Of a DNA stretch of 64,000 nucleotides, positions 1-8,327 are shown one piece after another (within the stretch, counting starts at the first letter, position 1; every line of letters begins with the position of its first letter). Source of the DNA: Enterobacter kobei (lineage in GTDB: Bacteria > Pseudomonadota > Gammaproteobacteria > Enterobacterales > Enterobacteriaceae); assembly GCF_018323985.1 (NCBI RefSeq), contig NZ_AP024590.1, positions 806,001 to 870,000 on the forward strand, read 5' to 3'. Under the pieces are notes generated by a model. It was not told where the DNA came from, searched no databases, and worked only from the letters and a program-made list of their open reading frames with translations. Both the position numbers and the translations under genes were made by a program.

Positions 1-1566
1 TGGATCGTTGCCCTCCTGCTGTTGCTGAGTTTGCAGAGATACTGGCAGACGGCGAAAACCGTCGAGCCGGTGCCCTACAGCGAGTTCGAGAAGGCGCTGG
101 ACGAGGGGCGCGTGGCCGAAGTGCTGGTGTCGGATCGTACGGTGACCGGGCGCCTGAAGTCGCCGGACAGCCGGGGCAAGACGACGATCGTGGCAACGAG
201 GGTCGAACCCGATCTTGCCGATCGCCTGTCGAAGTACGACGTGCCCTATGCCCGCGTGTTGGAGAGCACCTGGCTGCGCGATGTGCTGTCGTGGATCCTG
301 TCAGCGGTATCCTTCTTTGGCGTCTGGTTCTTCCTGTTCCGCCGCTTCGCCGAGAAGCAGGGCATGGGCGGGTTTCTCAACATCGGTAAGAGCCGCGCCA
401 AGGTGTTCGTGGAAAAGAACACCGGTGTGACGTTCGCCGATGTCGCGGGGGGGGATGAGGCCAAGGCGGAGCTGGTCGAGATCGTCGATTTCCTGAAGAA
501 TTCGCAGGACTATGGCCGTCTCGGGGCGCGCATTCCCAAGGGCGTGTTGCTGGTCGGCCCACCGGGCACCGGCAAGACATTGCTGGCCAAGGCTGTTGCC
601 GGCGAGGCGGCGGTGCCCTGCTTCTCCATCTCCATCTCCGGATCAGAGTTTGTCGAGATGTTCGTCGGCGTGGGTGCGGCCCGTGTGCGCGACCTGTGCG
701 AGCTGGCCCGCGGGCAGGCGCCGGCCATCATCTTCATCGACGAGCTCGATGCGCTGGGCCGCGCGCGCGGCGTCGGCGGCCACGACGAGCGCGAGCAGAC
801 CCTCAACCAGCTGCTCACGGAGATGGACGGCTTCGACAGCTCGGTCGGGCTGATCATCCTCGCCGCCACCAACCGCCCCGAAATCCTCGACCAGGCGCTG
901 CTGCGTGCCGGCCGCTTCGACCGCCAGGTGCTGGTGGACCGGCCCGACAAGAAGGGGCGGCTGGACATCCTGAAGGTTCATGTCAAGAAGGTGACGCTGG
1001 CCCAGGATGTAGACCTCGAACAGGTAGCCGCACTGACCACGGGCTTTTCCGGCGCGGACCTCGCCAATCTGGTCAACGAGGCGGCGCTGGCGGCGAGGAG
1101 ACGCCGTGCGTCCGCCGTGGAATTGCAGGACTTCACCGCGACCATCGAGCGCATCGTGGCGGGCCTGGAAAAGAAGAGCCGCGTGCTCAATCCCAAGGAG
1201 CGGGAAACCGTGGCCCATCACGAGATGGGCCATGCGCTGGTGGCGCTGGCGCTGCCCGAAACCGACCCCGTACACAAGATCTCGATCATCCCGCGCGGCA
1301 TCGGCGCGCTGGGCTACACCTTGCAGCGCCCCACCGAAGACCGCTTCCTGATGACGCGTACCGATCTCGAGCGCAAGATCGCCGTACTGCTGGGCGGGCG
1401 TGCCGCCGAAAAGCTGGTGTTCGGCGAGTTGTCTACCGGGGCGGCGGACGATCTGGCGCGAGCCACCGACATCGCCCGCGACATGATCACCCGCTTTGGC
1501 ATGGACGAGGGCCTGGGCTACATCGCCTTCGAGGCGCAGCGGCCCCGCTTTCTCGATACACCTTAA
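1..1566 (+). CDS. ftsH: FtsH-type AAA+ zinc protease of the tLST island, 5' partial, ended by an early stop
   Basis: Membrane-bound ATP-dependent metalloprotease. The open frame runs in from the left edge, so the true start is outside the window. A hydrophobic segment opens the visible part and a second one lies near codons 95-113, enclosing a short periplasmic domain. Then come Walker A GPPGTGKT (about codon 186), Walker B IIFIDELDALGRARG, the arginine-finger region with LLRAGRFDR, and the zinc site HEMGH (codons 407-411). The aspartate region GAADDLARATD that supplies the third ligand is also present. The frame stops at TAA 1564-1566, but FtsH-like sequence continues in the same frame to 1779, so about 70 C-terminal residues are cut off. 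All catalytic motifs precede the stop. High GC and the hsp20/yfdX neighbours mark it as the tLST copy rather than the housekeeping ftsH. Confidence 0.93.
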   Translation, partial: WIVALLLLLSLQRYWQTAKTVEPVPYSEFEKALDEGRVAEVLVSDRTVTGRLKSPDSRGKTTIVATRVEPDLADRLSKYDVPYARVLESTWLRDVLSWILSAVSFFGVWFFLFRRFAEKQGMGGFLNIGKSRAKVFVEKNTGVTFADVAGGDEAKAELVEIVDFLKNSQDYGRLGARIPKGVLLVGPPGTGKTLLAKAVAGEAAVPCFSISISGSEFVEMFVGVGAARVRDLCELARGQAPAIIFIDELDALGRARGVGGHDEREQTLNQLLTEMDGFDSSVGLIILAATNRPEILDQALLRAGRFDRQVLVDRPDKKGRLDILKVHVKKVTLAQDVDLEQVAALTTGFSGADLANLVNEAALAARRRRASAVELQDFTATIERIVAGLEKKSRVLNPKERETVAHHEMGHALVALALPETDPVHKISIIPRGIGALGYTLQRPTEDRFLMTRTDLERKIAVLLGGRAAEKLVFGELSTGAADDLARATDIARDMITRFGMDEGLGYIAFEAQRPRFLDTP

Positions 1567-1779
1567 CTGGCCCACGGCGGTTGCCGGGTGGCCGAATCGA
1601 CCCAGGCGCGCATCGATCAGGCTATCCGCGACATCGTGATGGGCGTGTTCGAGCGCGCCTACCGGATTCTCGACATCAACCGCGCGGTGCTGGAGCGCTG
1701 TGCGCGCGAGCTGCTGGCGCGGGAAACGCTCGACGAAAGCGATATCCGTCAATTGACTCAAGGACTTGTTCGGAACTGA
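1567..1779 (+). pseudogene. C-terminal FtsH segment cut off by an in-frame stop
   Basis: Same reading frame as the upstream ftsH, directly after TAA 1564-1566. It encodes a helical stretch (AESTQARIDQAIRDIV... to ...RQLTQGLVRN) typical of the end of FtsH protease domains. A GTG at 1588 could allow separate translation, but no good ribosome site precedes it. A single base change (for example GAA to TAA) would explain the split. Either a real nonsense mutation or a sequencing error. Confidence 0.8.
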
Positions 1780-1866
1780 AAACAGTAGTAGGTGCCATTC
1801 AGAGTAAACCGACGGCTCTGTTCAGTGCGTCATCCAATTCGTCGGCATTGTTCAAGGAGAACCGAT

Positions 1867-2325
1867 ATGTCTGCATTGACTCCGTGGGACCCCTTCCGGG
1901 AACTGGATGAATTGCAAAACCGCCTGGCGACGATGTTCGGACGAATACCCCAGCGACAGGGCGCCCGTACCGGCAACGAAGCCATGACCACGGCGGACTG
2001 GGCACCAATGGCGGACATCAGCGAGGATGAGAACGCATTCCTCCTCAAGCTGGATCTGCCGGAGGTCCCCAAGGATGCCGTGCGCGTCAGCGCGGAAAAC
2101 GGTGTGCTCACCATCAGCGGCGAGCGCAAACTGGAAAAAGAGGAGCAGGGCAAGAAGTTCCACCGCATCGAACGTGCGTATGGCCGCTTTGTGCGCAGCT
2201 TTGTCTTGCCTGACAACGTTGATCCGACCAAGGTGACGGCTTCCATGAAAGACGGCGTGCTGGAAGTGCGGCTTGTCAAGGCCGAGCAAGCCAAACCGAA
2301 ACAGATTGAAATCTCAGTCAACTAA
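1867..2325 (+). CDS. hsp20: Small heat-shock protein (Hsp20/alpha-crystallin family)
   Basis: ATP-independent holdase chaperone of 152 residues that binds unfolding proteins. The N-terminal region MSALTPWDPFREL is the common Hsp20 opening. The alpha-crystallin domain (about residues 40-145) contains DISEDENAFLLKLDLPEV, GVLTISGER and the near-terminal GVLEVRL strand. The ATG at 1867 is chosen because AAGGAGA lies six bases upstream; a longer frame from 1792 adds unrelated residues. It sits between ftsH and yfdX1 in the tLST order, where it supports heat tolerance with FtsH and DegP. Confidence 0.95.
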   Translation: MSALTPWDPFRELDELQNRLATMFGRIPQRQGARTGNEAMTTADWAPMADISEDENAFLLKLDLPEVPKDAVRVSAENGVLTISGERKLEKEEQGKKFHRIERAYGRFVRSFVLPDNVDPTKVTASMKDGVLEVRLVKAEQAKPKQIEISVN

Positions 2326-2347
2326 CTTCAACCAAGAGCCCAAGATC

Positions 2348-3262
2348 ATGAATATCAAACAGCCACAATACACCTTCTCCGCACTTGCCCTGGCGGTCGT
2401 CGTCGGACTGAGCGGACCGGCTCTGGCCCAATCGGCGGCAGGTTCTAGCCCAGGTGCTGCAGCACCCTCTGCCGCATCCAAGGCGGCACAGCCACAGGTA
2501 GATGACAAGGCCGCCCGGGAAGCCGATAAAAAGCGTGCCGAGCTCACTCAAGACGCCATCACGGCGCTCACCAAGACCCAGGAGGCTTTGACCCTCCTTG
2601 ATGCAAAGAAGACCAAGGAGGCGCTTGCTGCGCTGGAACTGGCCAGCGGAAAGCTGGAACTGGTATTGGCACGCGACGCCAAACTTGCTTTAGCGCCGGT
2701 CGATGTACGCGTCATCACCCACGATATCCACGCCAACGTGGAATCGGTAAAGAAAGCGGTCAAGTTGTCTCGGGAGTTGTTGGGTGATGGCGAGGTGCAA
2801 AAGGCCCGGCCCATCGTTGCCAATCTGGCCAGCGAAATCGTAATCCAAACCGACAACCTTCCGATGGCAACGTACCCGGCAGCGATCAAGTCGGCCGTAC
2901 GGCTCATCGACAGCGGCGAGATCGACAACGCCAAAGCGGAACTCGCCCGAGCACTGAACACGCTGGTGGTGACCTCGGTCGCCTTTCCTCTGCCCGTGCT
3001 ACGGGCCGAAGCCGCGATGGCAAAAGCTGAAAAGCTGGCCGAGACCGACAGGCGCGATGCCAAGCAGAACGAGGAGCTCAGCACCTTGCTGTCGTCCGTG
3101 CGCACGGAGATCGAGATGGCGCAGATCCTGGGTTATGGCAAGAAGGCGGACTTCAAACCCATCTTCGATCAGGTGAAGTCCATTGAGCAAAAGTCGGCTG
3201 GTGGCAAAAGCGGCAAGGGATGGTTCGACGAGTTGAAGACGCGCATCCAAAAGCTGTTTTGA
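2348..3262 (+). CDS. yfdX1: YfdX family protein 1, exported
   Basis: A 304-residue YfdX-domain protein. From the ATG at 2348 it begins with a signal peptide (hydrophobic FSALALAVVVGLSG, then ALAQ as a likely cleavage site), so it should reach the periplasm. The YfdX domain occupies roughly residues 55-300 and is largely helical. It ends in a glycine-rich turn and GKGWFDELKTRIQKLF. YfdX is acid- and drug-response associated in enterics, but its mechanism is poorly known. It is followed by a paralogue, yfdX2, 100 bp downstream. The frame is open upstream to 2273 inside hsp20, but that extension would destroy the signal peptide. Confidence 0.92.
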   Translation: MNIKQPQYTFSALALAVVVGLSGPALAQSAAGSSPGAAAPSAASKAAQPQVDDKAAREADKKRAELTQDAITALTKTQEALTLLDAKKTKEALAALELASGKLELVLARDAKLALAPVDVRVITHDIHANVESVKKAVKLSRELLGDGEVQKARPIVANLASEIVIQTDNLPMATYPAAIKSAVRLIDSGEIDNAKAELARALNTLVVTSVAFPLPVLRAEAAMAKAEKLAETDRRDAKQNEELSTLLSSVRTEIEMAQILGYGKKADFKPIFDQVKSIEQKSAGGKSGKGWFDELKTRIQKLF

Positions 3263-3364
3263 GGTGATGAAGGGGCTGACTGCTCTGTCGGTCAGTCTCG
3301 CGATGTTCGCATTCAGCCCCAATAGATTCGCCTATTTTCACTATCTCATACGAGGCATATCACC

Positions 3365-4252
3365 ATGAATGAGCAAACACCGAATTCCAATGCGACGAAC
3401 GAAGGAATAAACGAACAGGCCGCGGTAAGCAGCCTTCCTGTCAGTCCAGAGTCCAAGCCTGAAGTCGTCACGGAGGTACAGCCTGAGGTTCAGAAAGAAA
3501 CGGACTCGCAGGCGGCAGACAAACGTAAACAAGTCCTCGATGAGGCAGTCTCGGCCTTGTCGCTGACCAAATCCGCGCTGGCCGCACTTGACGGCAAGGA
3601 CACTGCACGCGCATTGGCAACGCTGGCCGAAGTGACGGGAAAGCTGGAGCTGATCGTCGCGCGCGAACCCACGCTCGCCCTGGCCGGCGTTGATGTGCGC
3701 ACCATCGTGCACGACTTGTTCGCCAACACGGAAACCATTGAGGCGATGACCGACGAGGCGCTGGATGCCCTCAAACATGGCGAGGTGCAACAGGCTCGCC
3801 ACGTGCTGGCTTTGCTGGCCAGTGAAATCGTGATCACGGTCACCAACATCCCTTTGGCGTCCTATCCCGCAGCCGTGAAGGCAGTCGTGCCGCTGATCGA
3901 TCAGGGCAAGATCGAAGAAGCCAAAGCCGCGCTGCAGTCAGCGCTCAGCACGCTGGTCGAGGAGCGCAGCGTGCTTCCGCTGCCCGTCCTGCGTGCGAAG
4001 CTGCTCCTGAAGCGCGCCGAGCCCCTGGTAGAAGATGGTCAGCGCAGCGAAGCATCCAATGAGCGCCTGGAGACATTGTTGAACGAAGCCCGGCAGCAGT
4101 TGGAAATGGCAGAACTGCTGGGCTATGGAAAAAGGAAGGACTTTGAGCCCCTGTACGCTGAACTCAAGAAAATCAAGGAAAAGACGGGAGGGGGAGGCTG
4201 CGGAAAAGGCTGGCTCGATGAAGTCAAGGCAAAACTGTCCAAGTTGTTCTGA
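3365..4252 (+). CDS. yfdX2: YfdX family protein 2, no signal peptide
   Basis: A 295-residue paralogue of the preceding gene. The two align over the YfdX domain (shared blocks include SGKLELVLAR/TGKLELIVAR, LASEIVI, LPVLRA, EMA-LLGYGK and the GKGW...KLF tail). Unlike YfdX1 it opens with a polar, Asn/Glu/Pro-rich stretch of about 50 residues and has no hydrophobic signal, so it probably stays in the cytoplasm. The ATG at 3365 is preceded by an AGG-containing site at about 3352-3355. Part of the tLST; exact biochemical role unknown. Confidence 0.92.
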   Translation: MNEQTPNSNATNEGINEQAAVSSLPVSPESKPEVVTEVQPEVQKETDSQAADKRKQVLDEAVSALSLTKSALAALDGKDTARALATLAEVTGKLELIVAREPTLALAGVDVRTIVHDLFANTETIEAMTDEALDALKHGEVQQARHVLALLASEIVITVTNIPLASYPAAVKAVVPLIDQGKIEEAKAALQSALSTLVEERSVLPLPVLRAKLLLKRAEPLVEDGQRSEASNERLETLLNEARQQLEMAELLGYGKRKDFEPLYAELKKIKEKTGGGGCGKGWLDEVKAKLSKLF

Positions 4253-4260
4253 AACCCCTG

Positions 4261-4287
4261 GAGAGGGGGCGCATAGCGCCCCCTCTC
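4261..4287 (+). terminator. Perfect hairpin between yfdX2 and hdeD
   Basis: GAGAGGGGGCGC, loop ATA, then the exact reverse complement GCGCCCCCTCTC: a 12-bp stem starting 8 bases after the yfdX2 stop. The T-run is not immediate (a T-rich stretch begins about 20 bases later), so it may act as an attenuator or mRNA 3'-end stabiliser rather than a strong terminator. Confidence 0.6.
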
Positions 4288-4341
4288 TTGTCCCATGAGT
4301 GTTTGATTTTTTATTTTGTATAGATCTTTAGGAGATATTGC

Positions 4342-4953
4342 ATGAACACAGACACCATCGCTAATTCCAATGCGGATGACCCCACCAAAGCACTGTGTTC
4401 GCTGAGCCAAAATTGGTGGCTTTTTGTGCTGCGCGGTGTCTTGGCATTGATTTTTGCAGCCCTCGCGTTCTGGATGCCACAATCGGCTCTGTTGGCCATG
4501 ACCATCATGTTCGGCGCATTTTCCTTGGTCAATGGCGCGTTCAACTTGTTTGCAGCGGTGCGCCATATCCAGAAAAAAGAGCGCTGGGGCTGGCTGCTGT
4601 TCAGCGGCATTGTCGGCATACTTACGGGCGTCGTCGTCCTGGTTGCTCCTTGGGTCGCCACGATAGTCTTGGCTTCTTTTTTATGGGCTAGCGTGGGCTT
4701 CTGGGCGATTTTCACCGGTGTGCTGGAGATATCCGCCGCCGTTCGGCTGCGTCGGGAAGTCAAGGGTGAAATCTGGCTTGCCCTCAGTGGACTGCTCTCG
4801 ATTATCCTTGGCGCTATCGTCTTGTGGATATTTTTTACCCGTCCGGTCGAGTCATTCGTGGCCGCAGGCTGGCTGTTGGGTTTCCATGCGGCAGTCTATG
4901 GCGTCACGCTTTTGTTCTTGAGTTGGAGTCTTCGCAAAACGCGCCTGGGGTAA
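4342..4953 (+). CDS. hdeD: HdeD family acid-resistance membrane protein
   Basis: A 203-residue integral membrane protein with about six hydrophobic segments starting near residues 26, 50, 82, 108, 138 and 165, the usual HdeD layout. HdeD proteins are linked to acid and high-cell-density resistance; the mechanism is unknown. The ATG at 4342 follows AGGAGA by six bases. It comes after the hairpin at 4261-4287 and before the unnamed tLST gene at 5033. AT content of the upstream spacer is higher than in the surrounding genes, consistent with an internal promoter. Confidence 0.9.
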   Translation: MNTDTIANSNADDPTKALCSLSQNWWLFVLRGVLALIFAALAFWMPQSALLAMTIMFGAFSLVNGAFNLFAAVRHIQKKERWGWLLFSGIVGILTGVVVLVAPWVATIVLASFLWASVGFWAIFTGVLEISAAVRLRREVKGEIWLALSGLLSIILGAIVLWIFFTRPVESFVAAGWLLGFHAAVYGVTLLFLSWSLRKTRLG

Positions 4954-5032
4954 GAGCGTGCCAAACCAAAATCTATGGATATGAGCATCCTCGATTCATA
5001 CCTCCATAGAAATGACATCGAAGGAGTCATAC

Positions 5033-6178
5033 ATGCAGATGCAATATAGCTATCGAGCTATCGACAAAGAGTTTCATGAACCTTGGCAGAGAGCTTTGGG
5101 AAATGTGATCGAGCACGCCCTCAAGCCATTGCTCGACAAACACACTAAAGATTCAGCGCAACTTCAAATCGTCCTTGATCGCGACAAGATCAAGCGGCAA
5201 TTTCTGGCCAGTGGCTATATGCACCTGCCCGGCAAAAAGATTGTCAGCGTTACTGCATCACATGACGAGCTGACGCCCCTCGCGCAGATGCTCGCACAGT
5301 CGTTGTTCCGTCAGGCCAAGAAGCATTTTGACCGACTGCATGCTCAGGATCAAATCAAGCGCAAAGCACGACGCGAGCGCTTGCGCGAGCTCAAGGTGCG
5401 GATTGCCGCAAAACCCGCATCAGCCGCCCATGAGGCCGAGGTGACCCGAATGCCTCTACTGTCGAAACTTGAGGCTGTCGCAAGGCGTGAGCTGGCTTAT
5501 CTGCGGGCCGTCGGCGATTTACCGCGCGATTATCCGACGCTGCGCGACGTGGTGGATGAAGCGATTGTCCGAGCTGAGGTGGAATGGCAATCCGTGCCGG
5601 GGGAAAAAGAGGCTTACACCGGTCTTTTGAAGCATCTGTTCGCCGTCCTGGATAACGAAGTGGCAAGCAGCCGGCAATTTGGCGAATTCGTTTCTCTGGA
5701 CGCGCCGGTCGAACCGGATGCCCAAGACGTGGCCGAGGCCATGGTGGAAGAGGAAATCTTCGAATTTTATCAGCCCGATGACACACTCAAGCTGGCCGAT
5801 ATCTTCGCTGGCAGTCAGCATCCCGATGTCGCAACGATCGCGGAACAGGAGGAGCTGATTGATCGGTCGAGCGAGTTCGCTTTTGCATTTGACCTGCTGA
5901 AGGACATGCCGCGTTTGTGGCGGCGCATTTTTCTGCTTATCCGTGTGGACGGGCTGAATGCCAGCAGCGTCTCTGAAATCCTGCTGATTCCTAGTAAGGA
6001 AGATGCTGTCCGAAGGTGGCTCATGCAGGCCGAAGCATTCATCGCTGCTCATCTGGAAGAGGCCGGAGTAAGCAAAAACGGGAACGATTGGCTCCAAGGC
6101 GTTGATTGGTCGGCATTGTCTGTGACCCGAAGCGAGGCAGCCTCACTGTGGTCCAAGGAGGCGAACCATGAAGAATGA
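5033..6178 (+). CDS. Unnamed tLST protein: ribosome-hibernation-like N-terminus plus sigma-region-4-like C-terminus
   Basis: A 381-residue soluble protein with no assigned function. The first ~110 residues resemble the S30AE/HPF fold pattern: a helix with LKPLLDKH, strands QLQIVLDRD, then YMHLPGKKIVSVTASHD and a second helix ending in a basic stretch (KRKARRERLRELK). The middle (about 120-260) is helical and acidic. Residues ~285-345 (AFDLLKDMPRLWRRIFLLIR, followed by VDGLNASSVSEILLI and a basic helix) resemble the helix-turn-helix of sigma-70 region 4. The domain assignments are my inference from pattern only. The start at 5033 has AAGGAG six bases upstream; an ATG at 5012 is in frame but without a site. 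It overlaps the thioredoxin gene by 11 bases, implying coupled translation. Confidence 0.85.
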   Translation: MQMQYSYRAIDKEFHEPWQRALGNVIEHALKPLLDKHTKDSAQLQIVLDRDKIKRQFLASGYMHLPGKKIVSVTASHDELTPLAQMLAQSLFRQAKKHFDRLHAQDQIKRKARRERLRELKVRIAAKPASAAHEAEVTRMPLLSKLEAVARRELAYLRAVGDLPRDYPTLRDVVDEAIVRAEVEWQSVPGEKEAYTGLLKHLFAVLDNEVASSRQFGEFVSLDAPVEPDAQDVAEAMVEEEIFEFYQPDDTLKLADIFAGSQHPDVATIAEQEELIDRSSEFAFAFDLLKDMPRLWRRIFLLIRVDGLNASSVSEILLIPSKEDAVRRWLMQAEAFIAAHLEEAGVSKNGNDWLQGVDWSALSVTRSEAASLWSKEANHEE

Positions 6179-6608
6179 TCTTCACCTTGTCTGCCCGCAT
6201 TGCCAGTCCATCAACCGCGTACCGACTGCGAAGCTATCGGAACATCCCAACTGTGGCCGCTGCCAGCAGCCCTTGTTCACGGGCGAGCCCATCGAGTTGA
6301 CCACGGCGACGTTCTCGCGCCACGTGGAGCGCAGCGATCTGCCGCTGCTGGTCGATTTCTGGGCGCCATGGTGCGGGCCGTGCAAGATGATGGCGCCACA
6401 GTTCCAGCAAGCGGCGCACCAGCTCGAACCGAGGATCCGGCTGGCGAAGGTGAATACCGAGGCTGAGCCCCACCTGGCCGCGCAGTTCGGTATCCGCAGC
6501 ATCCCGACGCTCGCCCTGTTCCAGGGTGGGCGGGAGATCGCCCGTCAGGCCGGCGTGATGGGCGCGCAGGACATCGTGCGCTGGACGTCGACGCAAGTGG
6601 GACGCTGA
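6168..6608 (+). CDS. trx: Zinc-ribbon thioredoxin (TrxC type)
   Basis: A 146-residue disulfide reductase. Two CxxC pairs near the N-terminus (CPHC about residues 9-12 and CGRC about 28-31) form the zinc ribbon seen in thioredoxin 2. The thioredoxin fold follows with the active site WCGPC and the cis-proline loop SIPTLALF. TrxC-type enzymes reduce oxidised cytoplasmic proteins under oxidative stress. The ATG overlaps the end of the preceding gene and is preceded by AAGGAG. The antiporter gene starts three bases after its stop. Known as the thioredoxin of the tLST. Confidence 0.95.
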   Translation: MKNDLHLVCPHCQSINRVPTAKLSEHPNCGRCQQPLFTGEPIELTTATFSRHVERSDLPLLVDFWAPWCGPCKMMAPQFQQAAHQLEPRIRLAKVNTEAEPHLAAQFGIRSIPTLALFQGGREIARQAGVMGAQDIVRWTSTQVGR

Positions 6609-6611
6609 CCG

Positions 6612-8327
6612 ATGCAGGGCTTGCTCGGCACTACACTAATCCTGCTGGCGGCTTGCAGCCTGGCGGCGATGGCGACGGCGGCGTTCAGAGTGCCCGCCTT
6701 GCTGGGGTATCTCTCTGTCGGCGTTGTACTGGGCCCCTCAGTCATCGGCGTGATCGCGCCGGGGGAGACGCTGAGCTTTCTGTCCGAGCTGGGCGTGGCG
6801 CTGCTGTTGTTCATGGTCGGACTGGAATTCTCCCTCGGACACTTCTGGCTCGCCCGCAGGACGGTGCTGATGGCGGGCGCTCTGCAGATGATCGCCGTGG
6901 CCCCGCCGCTGATCCTGCTATTGATGTGGCTGGGGCAGCCCGGCCAGAGCGCCGCGCTGCTCGGCACTGCGGCGGCCATGTCGTCCACGGCGCTGGTCAG
7001 CCGACAACTGGCCGACCAAGGCGAGCTCACCACCCGCCACGGCCGCAGTGTCATCGCCGTGCTGGTCTTTCAGGACCTGGCCAGCGTGCCCCTGCTGGCC
7101 TTGCTGGCGATCTGGGCGCGCGGCGAGTCGCCGAAGATCGAGCATGTGCTGCTCGAAGTATTCGGTGTGCTGCTGCTGTTCGCGGCAGCGGCCCTCGCCT
7201 CGCGCCGTCTGTTGCATGGCCTGCTGGGCTGGGTGGCGCGGCGGGGCCACGAGGAATCGTTCGTGCTCGTCTCCTTGTGCGTGGTGGTGGCTGCCGCCGC
7301 CGCTGCGCACGCGGTCGGCGTATCCGCCGCCCTAGGGGCCTTCCTCGCCGGGATGGTGCTGGGCGAGAGCGACTTCCGGCACCACATGGAAAGCCACCTC
7401 AGGCCGTTTCGCGATGTGTTGTCGGGCGTGTTCTTCGTGACCATCGGCCTGCAACTGGACGCAGCACAGATTCTTTCGGCACCGCTGGCGGTGCTGGCGT
7501 GGCTGGTGGTGCTGGTACCGGTCAAGATCCTGCTCAATACGCTAGCCTTGCGGGCGACGCTCCTGTCCGCCCTCGATGCCTGGCGCACGGGCATAGCGTT
7601 GGGGCACGGCGGCGAGTTCGCCCTGCTGTTGTTGGGCACGGTCTTGCAGCAGCATCTGATCCCCGCGACCGTCGTCCAACCCATGCTGGTCGCGCTGGTG
7701 CTCAGCATGGCCCTGGCACCGCTACTGATCCGCCATCACGATGTACTTGCCCGGTTCTTGAGCCGCACCGGCGGCGTCATTCAGCCACCCCAGGCTGAAG
7801 AAGTCGAGATCGCCGCGCAGACGACGCGATATCGAGACCATGTCATCGTTTGCGGCGCGGGCGAGCTTGGCCTGACAGTCAGCGAGATTCTTCGCCACGC
7901 CGGCGTGGCGCATCTGCTGCTGGAGGCGGACGCGCAGAAGGTCGAGGCCGCGCGTGCCGCCGGCGCGCCGGTGTTCCATGGCGATGCCAGTCGGCCCGAT
8001 ACCTTGCTGGCTGCCGGCTTGACGCATGCGCACTTGGTGGTGCTGACGTTCGCCCATGCCCAGCAAGCGTTGCGCATCGCCCAGGCGATTGCCGAGCGCC
8101 GTCCGGCGCTGACCTTGTGGGTGTCATGCAGAAGTACGACCGCGGCCGATGCATTTCGCGCCATGCCCAACGTGCGCGTGTATCAGCAATCCTTTGCCGC
8201 AGCTATTGGGCTGGCGGAACAGGTGATGTCGACGCTTGGCATGTCGACCGAGCTGATTGAAGGACACATCAGCGCAATGCGCCGCCGTCTCGACAGCAGC
8301 CGTTTTCCAGGGAGTTCATCGTCATGA
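6612..8327 (+). CDS. kefB: KefB-like monovalent cation:proton antiporter (CPA2 family)
   Basis: A 571-residue inner-membrane protein. About twelve hydrophobic segments fill residues 1-380 (Na+/H+ exchanger domain), followed by a cytoplasmic TrkA-N/RCK domain opening with HVIVCGAGELG, a Rossmann nucleotide-binding loop. Family members exchange potassium or sodium for protons and protect cytoplasmic pH during electrophile or oxidative stress. The C-terminus is shorter than housekeeping KefB/KefC. The stop overlaps the next start as ATGA, so the two are probably translated together. Ion specificity cannot be told from the sequence. Confidence 0.93.
   Translation: MQGLLGTTLILLAACSLAAMATAAFRVPALLGYLSVGVVLGPSVIGVIAPGETLSFLSELGVALLLFMVGLEFSLGHFWLARRTVLMAGALQMIAVAPPLILLLMWLGQPGQSAALLGTAAAMSSTALVSRQLADQGELTTRHGRSVIAVLVFQDLASVPLLALLAIWARGESPKIEHVLLEVFGVLLLFAAAALASRRLLHGLLGWVARRGHEESFVLVSLCVVVAAAAAAHAVGVSAALGAFLAGMVLGESDFRHHMESHLRPFRDVLSGVFFVTIGLQLDAAQILSAPLAVLAWLVVLVPVKILLNTLALRATLLSALDAWRTGIALGHGGEFALLLLGTVLQQHLIPATVVQPMLVALVLSMALAPLLIRHHDVLARFLSRTGGVIQPPQAEEVEIAAQTTRYRDHVIVCGAGELGLTVSEILRHAGVAHLLLEADAQKVEAARAAGAPVFHGDASRPDTLLAAGLTHAHLVVLTFAHAQQALRIAQAIAERRPALTLWVSCRSTTAADAFRAMPNVRVYQQSFAAAIGLAEQVMSTLGMSTELIEGHISAMRRRLDSSRFPGSSSS

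Noticed and set aside
643..1761. 372-codon open frame on the minus strand across ftsH
   Set aside because: High-GC antisense shadow of a well-supported gene; no family resemblance and no ribosome site.
1588..1779. Independent 63-residue gene after ftsH
   Set aside because: It is in the same frame as ftsH and reads as its C-terminus, so it is better explained by the stop at 1564.
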